Counted from the first letter of the stretch, positions 29,141-39,125 are shown. The stretch: 64,000 nt of DNA from Mycobacterium uberis (GCF_003408705.1 NZ_QAYL01000006.1:62001-126000), one strand, 5' to 3'. Numbers and translations are program-made. Notes: a model not told the origin generated them from the letters alone.

Positions 29141-30385
29141 GTGAACATCAATTTGTTCCTCTTGATCATTGTCGTTATCACGGCACTCGCCTTCGACTTC
29201 ACCAACGGCTTTCATGACACCGGCAACGCCATGGCGACCTCGATCGCCAGTGGTGCACTCACACCAAAGGTGGCGGTGTTCCTCTCCGCCGTCCTGAACC
29301 TGATCGGCGCGTTCTTGTCTACCGCCGTAGCAGCAACAATCGCCAAAGGTCTGATTGACGCGGATCTGGTGACGCTGGAACTGGTGTTCGCCGGCATGGT
29401 TGGCGGCATTGTCTGGAATTTGCTGACCTGGCTTCTCGGTATCCCATCAAGTTCCTCGCACGCGCTGATCGGCGGTATAGTTGGTGCCACGATCGCCGCT
29501 GTCGGCGGTCACGGAGTGGTCTGGAGCGGCGTCATCTCCAAGGTGATCATCCCGGCCATTATTGCCGCGTTGCTGGCCATTGTTATTGGGGCAGCAGCCA
29601 CCTGGTTGATCTACGCGATTACCCGCGGTGTTCCAGCCATACGCACCGATACCGGGTTTCGACGCGGCCAGATTGGCTCAGCCTCGCTGGTTTCGCTGGC
29701 ACACGGAACCAACGACGCACAGAAGACGATGGGCGTGATCGTCCTGGCTTTGATGTCCTACGGAGCAGTGATTAAGACCGCCTCCACGCCGCCGCCATGG
29801 GTCATCGTGTGTTGCGCGATAGCCATGGCCGCAGGCACCTACCTAGGCGGCTGGCGAATCATCCGCACCCTGGGCAAGGGACTAGTGGAGATCAAGTCGC
29901 CACAAGGCATGGCCGCCGAGTCATCCTCGGCCGCAGTCATTCTGTTGTCCGCCCACTTTGGCTACGCGCTATCCACAACCCAAATCTGCACCGGTTCGGT
30001 GCTGGGCAGCGGGTTGGGCAAACCCGACGGCGAGGTCCGGTGGGGCGTGGCTGGCCGGATGGCCGCCGCCTGGCTGGTCACGCTTCCGTTGGCTGGTGCG
30101 GTGGGAGCAGTCACCTACTGGATCGTGCATCTCATCGGTGGTTATCCCGGTGCAATCATCGGCTTCTCGCTACTGGTCGCGGCCTCTGTCGCCATCTATA
30201 TCCGATCGCGCAAGATCAAAGTCGATCACAAGAACGTCAACGATAATTGGGAAGGCAGTTTGACCGCTGGGCTCGACGGTCTGGATAACCACAAGCCGCC
30301 CTCCGCTATGGTCCCTCAGTTGAATGCCACCCTGCCTCGATACCGCTCCGATCACCACACGGTTGGCGCGAGGAACGCTTCATGA
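29141..30385 (+). CDS. pitA: PitA, low-affinity inorganic phosphate transporter
   Basis: A 414-residue integral membrane phosphate permease of the PiT family (Rv0545c), importing metal-phosphate with protons. Both inverted signature repeats are present: DFTNGFHDTGNAMATSIASG at about residues 17-36 and SLAHGTNDAQKTMGVI at about 185-200. About ten hydrophobic segments surround them. It starts with GTG at 29141. The C-terminal tail after residue 360 is hydrophilic and proline-containing. It overlaps the next gene by 4 bases (ATGA at 30382-30385), indicating translational coupling with the small membrane protein. No lesion seen. Confidence 0.95.
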   Translation: MNINLFLLIIVVITALAFDFTNGFHDTGNAMATSIASGALTPKVAVFLSAVLNLIGAFLSTAVAATIAKGLIDADLVTLELVFAGMVGGIVWNLLTWLLGIPSSSSHALIGGIVGATIAAVGGHGVVWSGVISKVIIPAIIAALLAIVIGAAATWLIYAITRGVPAIRTDTGFRRGQIGSASLVSLAHGTNDAQKTMGVIVLALMSYGAVIKTASTPPPWVIVCCAIAMAAGTYLGGWRIIRTLGKGLVEIKSPQGMAAESSSAAVILLSAHFGYALSTTQICTGSVLGSGLGKPDGEVRWGVAGRMAAAWLVTLPLAGAVGAVTYWIVHLIGGYPGAIIGFSLLVAASVAIYIRSRKIKVDHKNVNDNWEGSLTAGLDGLDNHKPPSAMVPQLNATLPRYRSDHHTVGARNAS

Positions 30386-30663
30386 GCGTCTGGTTCAACT
30401 ACGAAGCCACTTTCAAGATCTTACTCTTCAGCATGCTAACCGGTGCGACACTGCCGGGGCTGTTCGCGCTCGGAATCCGGCTGCAAGCCATTGGTGCCGG
30501 AGACACCAGCACCAATGGCGCTGCCCCACGCCACAAGCTGATCCTCGTTACACTCGCTTGTGTGATCTACGCGCTGGTTCTTATGGTAGTCATCCTCGGG
30601 GTGCTGTACATCGCAAGAGACTTCATTGCACATCACATCTATTACCTGTTCCCGGGCATTTAG
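30382..30663 (+). CDS. Small membrane protein, homologue of Rv0544c
   Basis: A 93-residue protein with two predicted membrane helices, residues about 12-33 (LLFSMLTGATLPGLFALGI) and about 54-80 (LVTLACVIYALVLMVVILGV). The loop between is short and polar (GAGDTSTNGAAPRHK). No function is known. The 4-base overlap with pitA and the conserved position behind pitA suggest a role with the phosphate transporter, which is inference. The length equals the M. tuberculosis homologue as I recall it. Confidence 0.88.
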   Translation: MSVWFNYEATFKILLFSMLTGATLPGLFALGIRLQAIGAGDTSTNGAAPRHKLILVTLACVIYALVLMVVILGVLYIARDFIAHHIYYLFPGI

Positions 30664-30699
30664 GCCCTAATTGCACCAACTGCGCAGAACCGCAGCAAA

Positions 30700-31002
30700 G
30701 TGAACCGATTCCTTATTTCCGTCGTATCGTGGCTACGCGCGGGGTATCCAGAAGGCATACCAGCAACCGATACCTTCGCGGTGCTCGCGCTGCTAGCCCG
30801 CCGATTGACTAACGACGAAGTGCAACTCGTCGCCAGCGAGCTGATCCGGCGCGGCGAGTTCGACAAGATTGATATCGGTGTGCTGATCAGCCACCTCACC
30901 GACGAGCTGCCGTCGCCGCAGGACATCGAACGGGTGCGGACACGGTTGGCCGCCAAGGGCTGGCCGCTCGATGATGTACGCGACAACAGGGAGTCCACAT
31001 AG
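30700..31002 (+). CDS. DUF3349 protein, homologue of Rv0543c
   Basis: A 100-residue soluble, helical protein. It begins VNRFLISVVSWLRAGYPEGI and has the conserved PATDTFAVLALLARRLT and GVLISHLTDELPSPQDIERV segments of the DUF3349 family, which is common in actinobacteria and has no established function. GTG start at 30700. It lies between the PitA-linked membrane protein and menE on the same strand with a short gap, and is likely part of the same transcript. It is intact and full length. Confidence 0.88.
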   Translation: MNRFLISVVSWLRAGYPEGIPATDTFAVLALLARRLTNDEVQLVASELIRRGEFDKIDIGVLISHLTDELPSPQDIERVRTRLAAKGWPLDDVRDNREST

Positions 31003-31046
31003 CCGTCCTACGCTCACTTAGCGTCACGTCCGGCTCTGCAGCTCCA

Positions 31047-32153
31047 GTGCTGTTGCCCACGCTGGAACGGGTCCTGGATAGCCATGATCCCGCGCTGGTC
31101 GTAGTACCGGCCCAGCATGAACCCACCGCCGCGCTGTGTGCTTTACGAGTGGGCGAAGAAATCGACGACGATGTGGCCTTGGTGGTCACAACGTCGGGAA
31201 CGACAGGTGTGCCCAAAGGCGCCTTGCTGACCGCCGCCGCCTTGACTGCCAGTGCGTCGGCCACTCACAACCGTCTGGGCGGTCCGGGTAGCTGGCTGCT
31301 GGCTCTGCCCCCATATCATATCGCCGGGCTGCAAGTGCTGGTGCGCAGCACGCTGGCAGGTTCGGTGCCTATCGAGTTGGACGTCTCTGCCGGGTTCAAC
31401 ATCGCCGCACTGCCGGACGCAGTGGGCCGACTGAGTCCAGGTCGGCGATACACGTCATTGGTCACTGCCCAACTAGCCAAGGCGCTTACCGATTCGGCGG
31501 CTACGGCCGCACTCGCCGAATTGGATGCCGTTCTCATTGGTGGTGGACCAGCTTCCCGGCCGCTCCTGGACGCCGCGACAGCTGCTGGCATCGTGGTGGT
31601 CCACACCTACGGGATGAGCGAGACTGCGGGAGGTTGCGTTTATGATGGCGTCCCTCTGGATTGCGTGCGTCTACGCGTGCTGGCGGATGGCCACATTGCG
31701 ATCGGTGGCGCCACGCTGGCTAAGGGCTACCGCAATCCGATCGTACCCGACCCGTTCGCCGAACCGGGCTGGTTCCACACCGACGACCTCGGCATCGTTG
31801 ATGGCTCGGGCGTACTGACAGTGTTGGGGCGCGCCGACGACGCGATCAGTACAGGCGGGCTGACCGTGCTGCCAGAACCCGTCGAGGCCGCGCTACGCAC
31901 CCACGCTGCGGTCAGCGACTGTGCGGTGTTCGGACTTGCCGACGACCGGCTAGGTCAGCGACTAGTCGTTGCGGTAGTACTGACCGATGGTTGCGCACCG
32001 CCGACACTGGACATGCTGCGCGCACATGTCACACGCAGGCTGGATGCGACAGCAGCGCCACGCGAGCTGCATATCGTCGATGCGCTGCCACGACATGGCA
32101 TCGGAAAGGTCGACCGCACCGCATTAGTGCGCCGGTTCGCCGGGTCCGGTTAA
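31047..32153 (+). CDS. menE: MenE, o-succinylbenzoate-CoA ligase
   Basis: A 368-residue acyl-adenylate-forming ligase (Rv0542c) that activates o-succinylbenzoate for MenB. The ATP-binding P-loop TTSGTTGVPKGA lies at about residues 50-61, the A5 motif TYGMSETAGGCVYDG at about 189-203, the hinge GWFHTDDLG at about 242-250, and a C-terminal catalytic lysine in RHGIGKVDRTALVRR (about 350-364). Mycobacterial MenE is short because the N-terminal subdomain is reduced, so the length is normal. I use the GTG at 31047; the frame has no better start near Rv0543c. The next gene follows 15 bases after its stop. Confidence 0.93.
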   Translation: MLLPTLERVLDSHDPALVVVPAQHEPTAALCALRVGEEIDDDVALVVTTSGTTGVPKGALLTAAALTASASATHNRLGGPGSWLLALPPYHIAGLQVLVRSTLAGSVPIELDVSAGFNIAALPDAVGRLSPGRRYTSLVTAQLAKALTDSAATAALAELDAVLIGGGPASRPLLDAATAAGIVVVHTYGMSETAGGCVYDGVPLDCVRLRVLADGHIAIGGATLAKGYRNPIVPDPFAEPGWFHTDDLGIVDGSGVLTVLGRADDAISTGGLTVLPEPVEAALRTHAAVSDCAVFGLADDRLGQRLVVAVVLTDGCAPPTLDMLRAHVTRRLDATAAPRELHIVDALPRHGIGKVDRTALVRRFAGSG

Positions 32154-32168
32154 TAAGCTTACCAGATC

Positions 32169-33533
32169 GTGAAGATCGGTCGCCGGGAGGCATTGTCTGT
32201 CACGGCCGCGGTTGTCCTAGTCGCGGCCGCATTCATACTGCCACGATTGAATTGGGGCATCACTCCATGGCGCGGCACCAGGCTAGAGCGGTTTGCCATG
32301 CACGCCGGCGCTGCACCGATCTTCGGCTATTGGGACGTCCATGCCCGCTGGGGAACCGTGCCGGCGATTCTCATCGCGGTAGCCGCCACAATATGGGGGC
32401 CAACCGTGACACAACGTTTTTCGTGGCGAGTGCTGACGCTGGGCACCTGGGCCACCGCCTGCTGCTGGGCTTTTTCGCTGGCCATGATCGATGGCTGGCA
32501 GCGAGGTTTCGCCGGCCGGTTGACCACCAAGGATGAGTATCTGTGGGAAGTTCCCAACATCACCAACATCCCAGTAACGCTGCGCACGTTCTCCAGTCGC
32601 ATCCTCGACTTCCAACCCAGTTCCTGGACCACGCACGTGTCAGGACATCCACCGGGTGCGCTGCTGACGTTCGTGTGGCTGGACCGGATCGGCCTGCACG
32701 GCGGCGCCTGGGCCGGGCTGCTGTGCTTGCTAGTCGGGTCCAGCGCGGCGACGGCAGTGATAATCGCTGTCCGCGCACTGGCCGACGAGTGCACAGCGCG
32801 ACGGGCAGCCCCGTTCGTCGCGGTAGCGCCCACGGCGATCTGGGTCGCGGTCTCTGCGGACGGATATTTTGCGGGGGTCGCGGCATGGGGTATCACGTTG
32901 TTGACACTGGCGGTACACCGTACGGTGCAGTTCCCCGCACTAACCGCAGCCGGCGCAGGCCTGCTGCTAGGCTGGGGAATTTTCCTCAGTTACGGCCTCA
33001 CTTTGATGGGGCTTCCAGCATTGGCAGTACTAGTTGGCCCCCGCCACGCGCGGGATAACCTCAGGGCGGTCCTGCGGGCACTCGGCCCGGCTGTGCTGTC
33101 CGCAGCGGCGGTAGCAACCATCTTTTCCGTCGCCGGATTCTACTGGTTCGATGGCTACAACCTTGTGCAACAGCGCTATTGGCAGGGAATTGCTCAGGAC
33201 CGACCGTTCCAGTATTGGGCGTGGGCCAATCTGGCGTGCGCGGTGTGCGCAATCGGGCTAGGCAGCGTCGCGGGAATAAGCTGGGTGTTCAACCTGGCCG
33301 CCATTCGCCAGCGATCCAGCGTGCATTTACTACTGTTGGCAATGCTGGCAGCCATCGTGTGCGCCGACTTGAGCATGCTGAGCAAGGCTGAGACTGAACG
33401 GATTTGGCTGCCTTTCACTGTCTGGCTCACCGCAGCGCCCGCGCTGCTGCCAACACATTCACAACGGCTGTGGCCGGCCCTCAATGCCTTCGGGGCCCTG
33501 CTGCTGAACACCATCATCTTCACGAACTGGTAG
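32169..33533 (+). CDS. Polytopic membrane protein, homologue of Rv0541c
   Basis: A 454-residue protein with ten or more hydrophobic segments starting at residue 10 (SVTAAVVLVAAAFILP). The first large extracytoplasmic loop (about 90-170) carries KDEYLWEVPNITNIPVTLRT and TTHVSGHPPGALL. The polytopic layout with a long polar first loop is like GT-C lipid-linked glycosyltransferases, but I cannot point to a diagnostic acidic motif, so function stays open. GTG start at 32169, 15 bases after menE. The 3' end faces the converging glycosyltransferase pair. Intact. Confidence 0.85.
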   Translation: MKIGRREALSVTAAVVLVAAAFILPRLNWGITPWRGTRLERFAMHAGAAPIFGYWDVHARWGTVPAILIAVAATIWGPTVTQRFSWRVLTLGTWATACCWAFSLAMIDGWQRGFAGRLTTKDEYLWEVPNITNIPVTLRTFSSRILDFQPSSWTTHVSGHPPGALLTFVWLDRIGLHGGAWAGLLCLLVGSSAATAVIIAVRALADECTARRAAPFVAVAPTAIWVAVSADGYFAGVAAWGITLLTLAVHRTVQFPALTAAGAGLLLGWGIFLSYGLTLMGLPALAVLVGPRHARDNLRAVLRALGPAVLSAAAVATIFSVAGFYWFDGYNLVQQRYWQGIAQDRPFQYWAWANLACAVCAIGLGSVAGISWVFNLAAIRQRSSVHLLLLAMLAAIVCADLSMLSKAETERIWLPFTVWLTAAPALLPTHSQRLWPALNAFGALLLNTIIFTNW

Positions 33534-33556
33534 CCAAATGTGACTCGATGTCTTGC

Positions 33557-34228
33557 TCAGAGTCCGGCTGCACGGGTGACCTGCGCGAAGCGACTCGTGG
33601 GTGCACAGACATCACGGACCACGGCGATGTCGTCTACGACGTCGAAATCAGCCAGACACTCCACCGAAGTCACGTCGATACCGTTGCTGCACAACGACTT
33701 TAACGTGATCTCTCCGGTGTCGGGCTGCGACATCGGTACGGCACGTAGATATTCGGCCGTCGCCGGCGTCTGCATCCCGAGCACCCACCAACCGCCGTCA
33801 TGAGTCAACCCCAGTACGGCTGGCGTCTTGAGCAGCCAGCGCGCGCAAGAGGTCAGCAGCTCGGCGGTCACCTGTGGAGTGTCCATCCCGATTTGCAGCA
33901 CCGGATGCCCACTGATCTGGTCAGCCGAATCGATGTGTGCGTTGGCGAGCCGGTCAGCGAAGCCATCGCCGCGCTGCTCGATCACCGTGAACGACTCGAT
34001 TCGCTGACGGATCTCGGCAGCACGCGCAGCGGTGTCGATGTCGCCGGTGAGTGCCAACACCCGCATGACCACCGGTGCGGCCGCCGCTGCATCCAACGTG
34101 TCTAGCAGCGCGGCGGCGGCGATGTCGGCGGCGACCCAGTCACCGACAGCGGCGGCGAGCCGCGTCTTGGCCCGGCCGGGTTCCGGCGCTTTGGCGACCA
34201 CCAGCAGAGTCACCGGCAGGCTGCTCAT
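33557..34228 (-). CDS. DUF2064 (TIGR04282-type) protein, homologue of Rv0540
   Basis: A 223-residue protein of a nucleotide-diphospho-sugar-transferase-like fold. It starts MSSLPVTLLVVAKAPEPGRAKTRL, the family signature AKxPxPGxxKTRL, and has IGMDTPQVTAELL at about 119-131 and GGWWVLGMQTP near 155. Members occur next to glycosyltransferases; the reaction is unknown. The ATG at 34228 overlaps the stop of the upstream glycosyltransferase by 4 bases, which decides the start over the upstream in-frame codon at 34273. The pair is therefore a coupled unit, probably in cell-envelope glycoconjugate synthesis (inference). Intact. Confidence 0.88.
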   Translation of the reverse strand: MSSLPVTLLVVAKAPEPGRAKTRLAAAVGDWVAADIAAAALLDTLDAAAAAPVVMRVLALTGDIDTAARAAEIRQRIESFTVIEQRGDGFADRLANAHIDSADQISGHPVLQIGMDTPQVTAELLTSCARWLLKTPAVLGLTHDGGWWVLGMQTPATAEYLRAVPMSQPDTGEITLKSLCSNGIDVTSVECLADFDVVDDIAVVRDVCAPTSRFAQVTRAAGL

Positions 34229-34881
34229 GAAATAACCTTCCAGAAGTCCACGATCGCGGTAATACTGCCCCACAGTGAACCGCTGACCTTGGATTTACCG
34301 CCCGTCCTGGGGCCGTAGCTAACGTCGAGCTCGACTACCCGCCACCCGGCAGCCGCAGCGCGCACAAGCAGTTCCAGCGGATACCCCAACCGTCTATCGG
34401 TGACACCCAGATTCAGCAGAGCGTCCCGCCGTGCAACACGCATCGGTGCGATGTCGTGCACCGGCAGGCGGTGACGGGTGCGCAGCCACCAGCTCATCAC
34501 CGCAGTGCCCACCCGGGCTACCCACGGCCAATGCAACTCGGGCACCGGCCGCCGCCGACCGATCACCAGATCCGCGCCCTCATCGAGTGTGGCAACGAAC
34601 CGGGGCAAGTCGCCGACATCCATCGAGCCGTCGGCGTCAATAACCGCCACGATCGCAGTCGACGCGGCGACCACACCCGCATGCACCGCCGAGCCGTATC
34701 CAGGCCGGGATTCAACAACCACCTGAGCGCCATAACGAACAGCGACCTTAGCGGTGTCATCGGTGCTGTTGTTGTCGACAACCAGCGCGCGGTAACCGGT
34801 GGGAATCGCCGCCAGTACCGCCGGCAGGGACTCTTCTTCGTTGAGACATGGCAACACTACGGTAACCCCATCATCAGACAC
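34225..34881 (-). CDS. Family 2 glycosyltransferase, homologue of Rv0539
   Basis: A 218-residue GT-A glycosyltransferase resembling dolichyl-phosphate mannose/glucose synthases. The nucleotide-sugar entry VTVVLPCLNEEESLPAVLAA is at residues 6-25, VVDNNSTDDTA near 34-44, and the metal-binding DXD-type AVIDADGSMDVGDL near 78-91; EGADLVIGRRRP follows near 101. There is no C-terminal membrane domain, so it is probably a peripheral enzyme using a polyprenyl-phosphate acceptor (inference). GTG start at 34881. It overlaps the DUF2064 gene by 4 bases. Confidence 0.88.
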   Translation of the reverse strand: MSDDGVTVVLPCLNEEESLPAVLAAIPTGYRALVVDNNSTDDTAKVAVRYGAQVVVESRPGYGSAVHAGVVAASTAIVAVIDADGSMDVGDLPRFVATLDEGADLVIGRRRPVPELHWPWVARVGTAVMSWWLRTRHRLPVHDIAPMRVARRDALLNLGVTDRRLGYPLELLVRAAAAGWRVVELDVSYGPRTGGKSKVSGSLWGSITAIVDFWKVIS

Positions 34882-35039
34882 AGAGTCCTACTCTAGTCTG
34901 ACTCACCGGATCTGGCTGATGCGTTCGCCGGAAGAACGCACATCGACGCTATTACAATGGCAGTGTTGGCTCGCCTAAATGCTGATGCGGTGGCCCTCCT
35001 GCTGTAGCCGTAACTCGGCAGCCGGGTTAAGCCCGACGA

Positions 35040-36200
35040 TGCTGCGCGCCGCCCGATACCGGCACTCTGCCAGTGAATCCTGACCCAGGATCAGAACCCA
35101 AAATAGTGACCTCCAGAGCCATACAATTCCGGCGGACTATCCGACTGCGGGGCCAGAATCCTGGAAACGAAACAATGACCAACACCGATACAGGGACTGG
35201 AATCGGAACGTTCAGGTGAGCCGGAGCACCGGGCGCCGGGACAGGGAGAGGGACATTCCCCTACGCCGGGAGACGTTATGACTGAGAAAACCGAACCTCC
35301 GACAACCTGAATGGTGCGGCCTTGAAATCCGGCGTTACCCTGGCCAGGCGAAGCAGCGGCATCGGCGCCTGCTGTTGCGTTCGACAGCAACAGCATGGAC
35401 TTTCCCGGGGCTGCGTTCTGATGGCCTAACCACAAGTGCTTGACTCACGGCTGGCCGGATGGCGGTGGTCACAGCGACAGTCAACGAAGCGAACCCAATG
35501 ACCGCGAATACGGCAACGGCTTTGCTGATCAGCAATGACCGTCTACCCGGCTGCAACGCACTAATCTCGACTTCAGCATCGACGTAGTATCCGACACCAC
35601 TGTCCAATTCATCCACATCGACCGAAAGCAGCTCGACATCGCCGGCCATCGAGTACGCTAATTGCGGTTCCTCACCAGCTGCGTTCGCGACTTCCGCCGT
35701 AGTGAACCCAGCAGCCAGATTCGGCTGGACCAACGTAGCACCGCACGCCGCGTGGGATTGTCGGCAACCTATAGCCTGATGGTCGACGTGTCACCGATCT
35801 GGTTGGCAACCGCAGCCAGGTCAATGCAGGCCTATTACCAGGTAAACCTCGGCCGGTGCGACCAGACTGGTCGCTGGGGCGGGCCACCATTGTGTCCAAC
35901 AGAGAGCTGACATCTGCGCCCGCCAGGAGAGTACGGGGGCGCCTCCTGGTCTTCGACCACTGGACTCAGCGCTGACAGCATCACCGTCTTATTGCCGATC
36001 AGCAGCACCGCGCCGGGCCGGGGCACGTGGCAAGCGTTGTGTCCTGACGGCTACTTTGCCACCGTCTATGGCGCCAACAACTCGTACCCCGACCGGATTA
36101 CACCTAGTACCGCTGACAACTCAGTGCAACCACCCACCGCCGTCATGCCGTAGTCGACTTCCTCAACCCGAATTTTTCGAGGCTCACCGGACCACGCCTC
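35040..36200 (-). pseudogene. Membrane protein with proline-rich tail, probable Rv0538 remnant
   Basis: The clearest piece is the minus-strand frame at 35335-35733, with an acidic N-terminal part (DVELLSVDVDELDSGVGYYV) and a membrane helix AVAVFAVIGFASLTVAVTTA. Downstream, a shifted frame encodes VPLPVPAPGAPAHLNVPIPV (about 35200-35250), a proline-rich stretch. Position between the GT pair and galE3 matches Rv0538, a membrane protein with a proline-rich C-terminus. Upstream pieces (35740-36200) are badly scrambled. Rv0537c, expected on the other strand here, is not visible. Confidence 0.6.
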
Positions 36201-36277
36201 CGCCACGCGCCCAATACGTGTCCAGACGTCGGAAATTTACCGGTCGTCCAGACAAGACAACACGCACTAAAGCGCGA

Positions 36278-37324
36278 CTAGCGTAGAGGCGCAAACGCGA
36301 ACTCGCGCAGACCCTCGCGCGGATCAACAGCCGCGCGGAAGCCCAACACCTTGGCGGCCCGAGCGGGATTCGCAACAATGTGGCGCACGTCCCCACTGCG
36401 GTACTGTCCGGTGACAACCGGTGACACGGCGCTATTCAGGCAACTACGCCCGTCGCACAGTGCGGTGGCCACCTCGAGGATCGAGATGGGCTGCCCAGAG
36501 CAGACGTTGACCGCGGTGAAGCCTTCGTGGTCAGCTGTTGATTTGGCAGCCGCGAGGTTCGCGGCCACGACGTCGTCGACGTGGACAAAATCACGCATCT
36601 GACCGCCATCCTCAAAAACCTTTGGTGGATCGCCTTTTTCGAGTGCAGAACGGAAGATCGCCGCGACTCCGGAGTATGGGGTATCGCGCGGCATGCCAGG
36701 GCCGTAAACGTTGTGGTACCGCAATGCCACAACCGAGCCTCCTGTTGACTCCGACCACGCCAGCGCATAATGCTCCTGTGCAGCCTTGCTGGCAGCGTAC
36801 AGGCTGCGCGGCCGCAGTGCGGCATCCTCATCGACCAGCCGCCACTCTAATTCCTCACCACCACGCGGGCAGCGATGTTCGAAGATGCCAGCATCTAAGT
36901 CAGCGCGCCGTCGCGGCAACGGATCAACCGGCCCGTGCTGACGACAATGATAACGTCCCTGCCCATATACCACCATCGATGACGCCAGCACCAGACGACG
37001 CACCCCAGCAGCGAACATCTGCGCCAGCAGTACCGTGGTGGCGAAATCGTTGTGACCACCGTAAGCAGGAGCATCAACAGCGTCCACGCCGGCGCCCACC
37101 ATCGCAGCCTGGTGGCACACCAGGTCAACACCGGCCAAAAGCGGGGCCAGCGCATCCGCGTCGCCAACGTCAACCTGTCGACATCCCGGCGGCAACAACG
37201 GGTTGGGTCCGTGCGCGGTGGGCAACAACGCGTCGATACCGACGACATCGTGACCCGCCGCCAGCAACGCCGCGCCCACCTGAGACCCGATGAAACCGGC
37301 TGCGCCAGTCAACAGTACCCTCAT
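36278..37324 (-). CDS. galE3: NAD-dependent sugar epimerase/dehydratase, GalE3
   Basis: A 348-residue extended short-chain dehydrogenase (Rv0536), annotated as UDP-glucose 4-epimerase-like. The NAD motif TGAAGFIGSQVG is at residues 6-17, the catalytic YAASK at about 179-183 (with ASSMVVYG near 115-122), and RYHNVYGPGMPRD near 203-215. The substrate could be another NDP-sugar; the fold alone does not say. The ATG at 37324 overlaps the stop of the MTA phosphorylase gene by 4 bases, so the two are coupled. Intact. Confidence 0.9.
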   Translation of the reverse strand: MRVLLTGAAGFIGSQVGAALLAAGHDVVGIDALLPTAHGPNPLLPPGCRQVDVGDADALAPLLAGVDLVCHQAAMVGAGVDAVDAPAYGGHNDFATTVLLAQMFAAGVRRLVLASSMVVYGQGRYHCRQHGPVDPLPRRRADLDAGIFEHRCPRGGEELEWRLVDEDAALRPRSLYAASKAAQEHYALAWSESTGGSVVALRYHNVYGPGMPRDTPYSGVAAIFRSALEKGDPPKVFEDGGQMRDFVHVDDVVAANLAAAKSTADHEGFTAVNVCSGQPISILEVATALCDGRSCLNSAVSPVVTGQYRSGDVRHIVANPARAAKVLGFRAAVDPREGLREFAFAPLR

Positions 37325-38109
37325 GACAGTTCCATCGGCAACGTTACACTAGTGTGCGGCAGACAATGCTCGCAATTGCGGTCCACGCCAACCCGAACAA
37401 TCGCCTCCGCTACCAACTTCTTGAACACTTCGATGTTCTTGTCAAATTGGGCAAGCACTTCGACAGCCTTCACACCATCGCCAGCCGCAACACCAGCGTC
37501 CAGATCAGTTACTAAAGCGATTGTTGCATAGCATATTTCAAGTTCACGAGCGAGCACTGCCTCGGGATAGCCGGTCATGTTGACCAGGCTGAATCCAGAG
37601 GCGGCAAACCATTGGCTTTCCGCGCGGGTGGAAAATCGCGGACCCTGAATTACCACCATGGTGCCGCCGTCGACCACACCGGCGAGGCCGGTGACTGCGG
37701 CACGCAGCACTGGGCAATAAGGATCAGCAAAGTTGACGTGGACAGCACCGGAGTCGAAATAAGTGTCGACACGACCGCTGGTACGATCGACGAGCTGGTC
37801 AGGTACCACCACGGCACCCGGGCCAAGTTCGGGGTTCAGACTACCGACTGCGCACGGCGCGAAAACTTGCCGTACTCCAAGCGAGCGCAGCGCCCACATG
37901 TTGGCCCGATACGGCACGGCGTGCGCCGAATATTCGTGATGTGCCCCGTGTCGGGGTAAAAAGGCGACATCGTGTTCCCCAATGGTACCGACCGTGATCG
38001 GAGCGCTAGGCTGGCCATACGGGGTATCCGCATTGACGTCGCAGACGACGCTTTCAAGCGAGGGCCCAAAGAAAGTATAAAAGCCGCTACCGCCGATCAC
38101 TCCAAACAT
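37321..38109 (-). CDS. pnp: S-methyl-5'-thioadenosine phosphorylase family protein, homologue of Rv0535
   Basis: A 262-residue purine-nucleoside phosphorylase-fold enzyme. [13 protein letters not shown] at residues 3-15 is the phosphate-binding loop, [21 protein letters not shown] follows at about 50-70, [14 protein letters not shown] near 167-180, and [13 protein letters not shown] near 190-202 is the MTAP-type base and ribose site. It would split methylthioadenosine, a by-product of polyamine synthesis, to adenine and methylthioribose-1-phosphate. I use ATG 38109 by homology; ATG 38127 and an upstream start at 38163 are possible. It is divergent from menA with about 63 bases between them. 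Confidence 0.9.
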   Translation of the reverse strand: MFGVIGGSGFYTFFGPSLESVVCDVNADTPYGQPSAPITVGTIGEHDVAFLPRHGAHHEYSAHAVPYRANMWALRSLGVRQVFAPCAVGSLNPELGPGAVVVPDQLVDRTSGRVDTYFDSGAVHVNFADPYCPVLRAAVTGLAGVVDGGTMVVIQGPRFSTRAESQWFAASGFSLVNMTGYPEAVLARELEICYATIALVTDLDAGVAAGDGVKAVEVLAQFDKNIEVFKKLVAEAIVRVGVDRNCEHCLPHTSVTLPMELS

Positions 38110-38172
38110 TCGCCCATTGTTATGCATGCCCCGCGTTTGGTCGCATGTGCCGACCACCGGCAAGATTCCCTG

Positions 38173-39057
38173 ATGGCTAGTTTCGCTCAGTGGATCTCAG
38201 GTGCTCGGCCACAGACGCTGCCGAACGCGGTGGCACCGGTTGTTGCTGGCACCGGCGCTGCGGCATGGTTGCACTCAGCCGTGTGGTGGAAAGCGCTGCT
38301 GGCACTAGCTGTCGCTGTCGCGCTGACAATCGGAGTCAACTTCGCCAATGATTACTCCGACGGCATCCGTGGCACCGACGACCACCGGGCCGGGCCGCTG
38401 CGATTGATAGGCTCGCAGCTCGCTTCCCCACGATCGGTGCTGACCACTGCGGTTGTCAGCCTGACGGTCGGCGCGATGGCCGGGTCGGTACTCGCACTGC
38501 TCAGTACATCGTGGCTTGTCCTGGTCGGGGCTACCTGCATAGCAGGGGCCTGGCTGTACACCGGTAGCTCGAAGCCCTACGGCTATAAGGGTTTTGGCGA
38601 GGTCGCAGTGTTCGTGTTTTTTGGCCTGGTCGCGGTACTCGGCACCCAGTACACCCAGGCATTACAGGTGGACTGGGTAGGGTTGGTGCTAGCGGTGTCA
38701 ACCGGAACGCTGTCATCGTCGATACTGCTAGTCAACAACTTACGAGATATTCCCACCGACATGCAGTCATGCAAGTTCACCCTGGCGGTGCGTCTGGGTG
38801 ATGCCCATACGCGACGATTGTACCAGGCGCTGCTGGGTGTCGCCGGAGTACTGACGCTGGTGCTCATGGTAGCGACACCATGGTGTGCTGCCGGACTGGT
38901 GGCCACGCCGCTGGCTCTGCGCGCCCTGCGGCCGGTGCGCTCCGGCCGCAGGGGGCTCGACTTGATCCCGGTGTTGCGAGACACCGGACTTGCGATGGTA
39001 TTATGGGCGATCGCGGTGGCCGGGGCTTTAGCACTGGCAGAGTTGGTGGTGCACTGA
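38173..39057 (+). CDS. menA: MenA, 1,4-dihydroxy-2-naphthoate polyprenyltransferase
   Basis: A 294-residue integral membrane UbiA-family enzyme (Rv0534c) that joins the naphthoate head to the polyprenyl tail. The two magnesium-diphosphate motifs are [15 protein letters not shown] (about 57-71) and [12 protein letters not shown] (about 192-203), with about eight helices around them. The ATG at 38173 gives the usual start [13 protein letters not shown]; the frame stays open upstream to 37972, but that is antisense to the divergent pnp gene. The last step before MenG and MenJ, so the whole tail end of the pathway is intact in this window. Confidence 0.95.
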   Translation: MASFAQWISGARPQTLPNAVAPVVAGTGAAAWLHSAVWWKALLALAVAVALTIGVNFANDYSDGIRGTDDHRAGPLRLIGSQLASPRSVLTTAVVSLTVGAMAGSVLALLSTSWLVLVGATCIAGAWLYTGSSKPYGYKGFGEVAVFVFFGLVAVLGTQYTQALQVDWVGLVLAVSTGTLSSSILLVNNLRDIPTDMQSCKFTLAVRLGDAHTRRLYQALLGVAGVLTLVLMVATPWCAAGLVATPLALRALRPVRSGRRGLDLIPVLRDTGLAMVLWAIAVAGALALAELVVH

Positions 39058-39125
39058 CAGTGTACTGAGGGCTTCGATTGTGCGCATTCTCCTTGTTGAC
39101 CAGCACTTATAGCATAACAGCGGTA

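Noticed and set aside
36538-37293. 251-codon open frame on the plus strand
   Set aside because: It is wholly antisense to galE3 and has the arginine- and proline-rich composition typical of shadow frames in GC-rich DNA.
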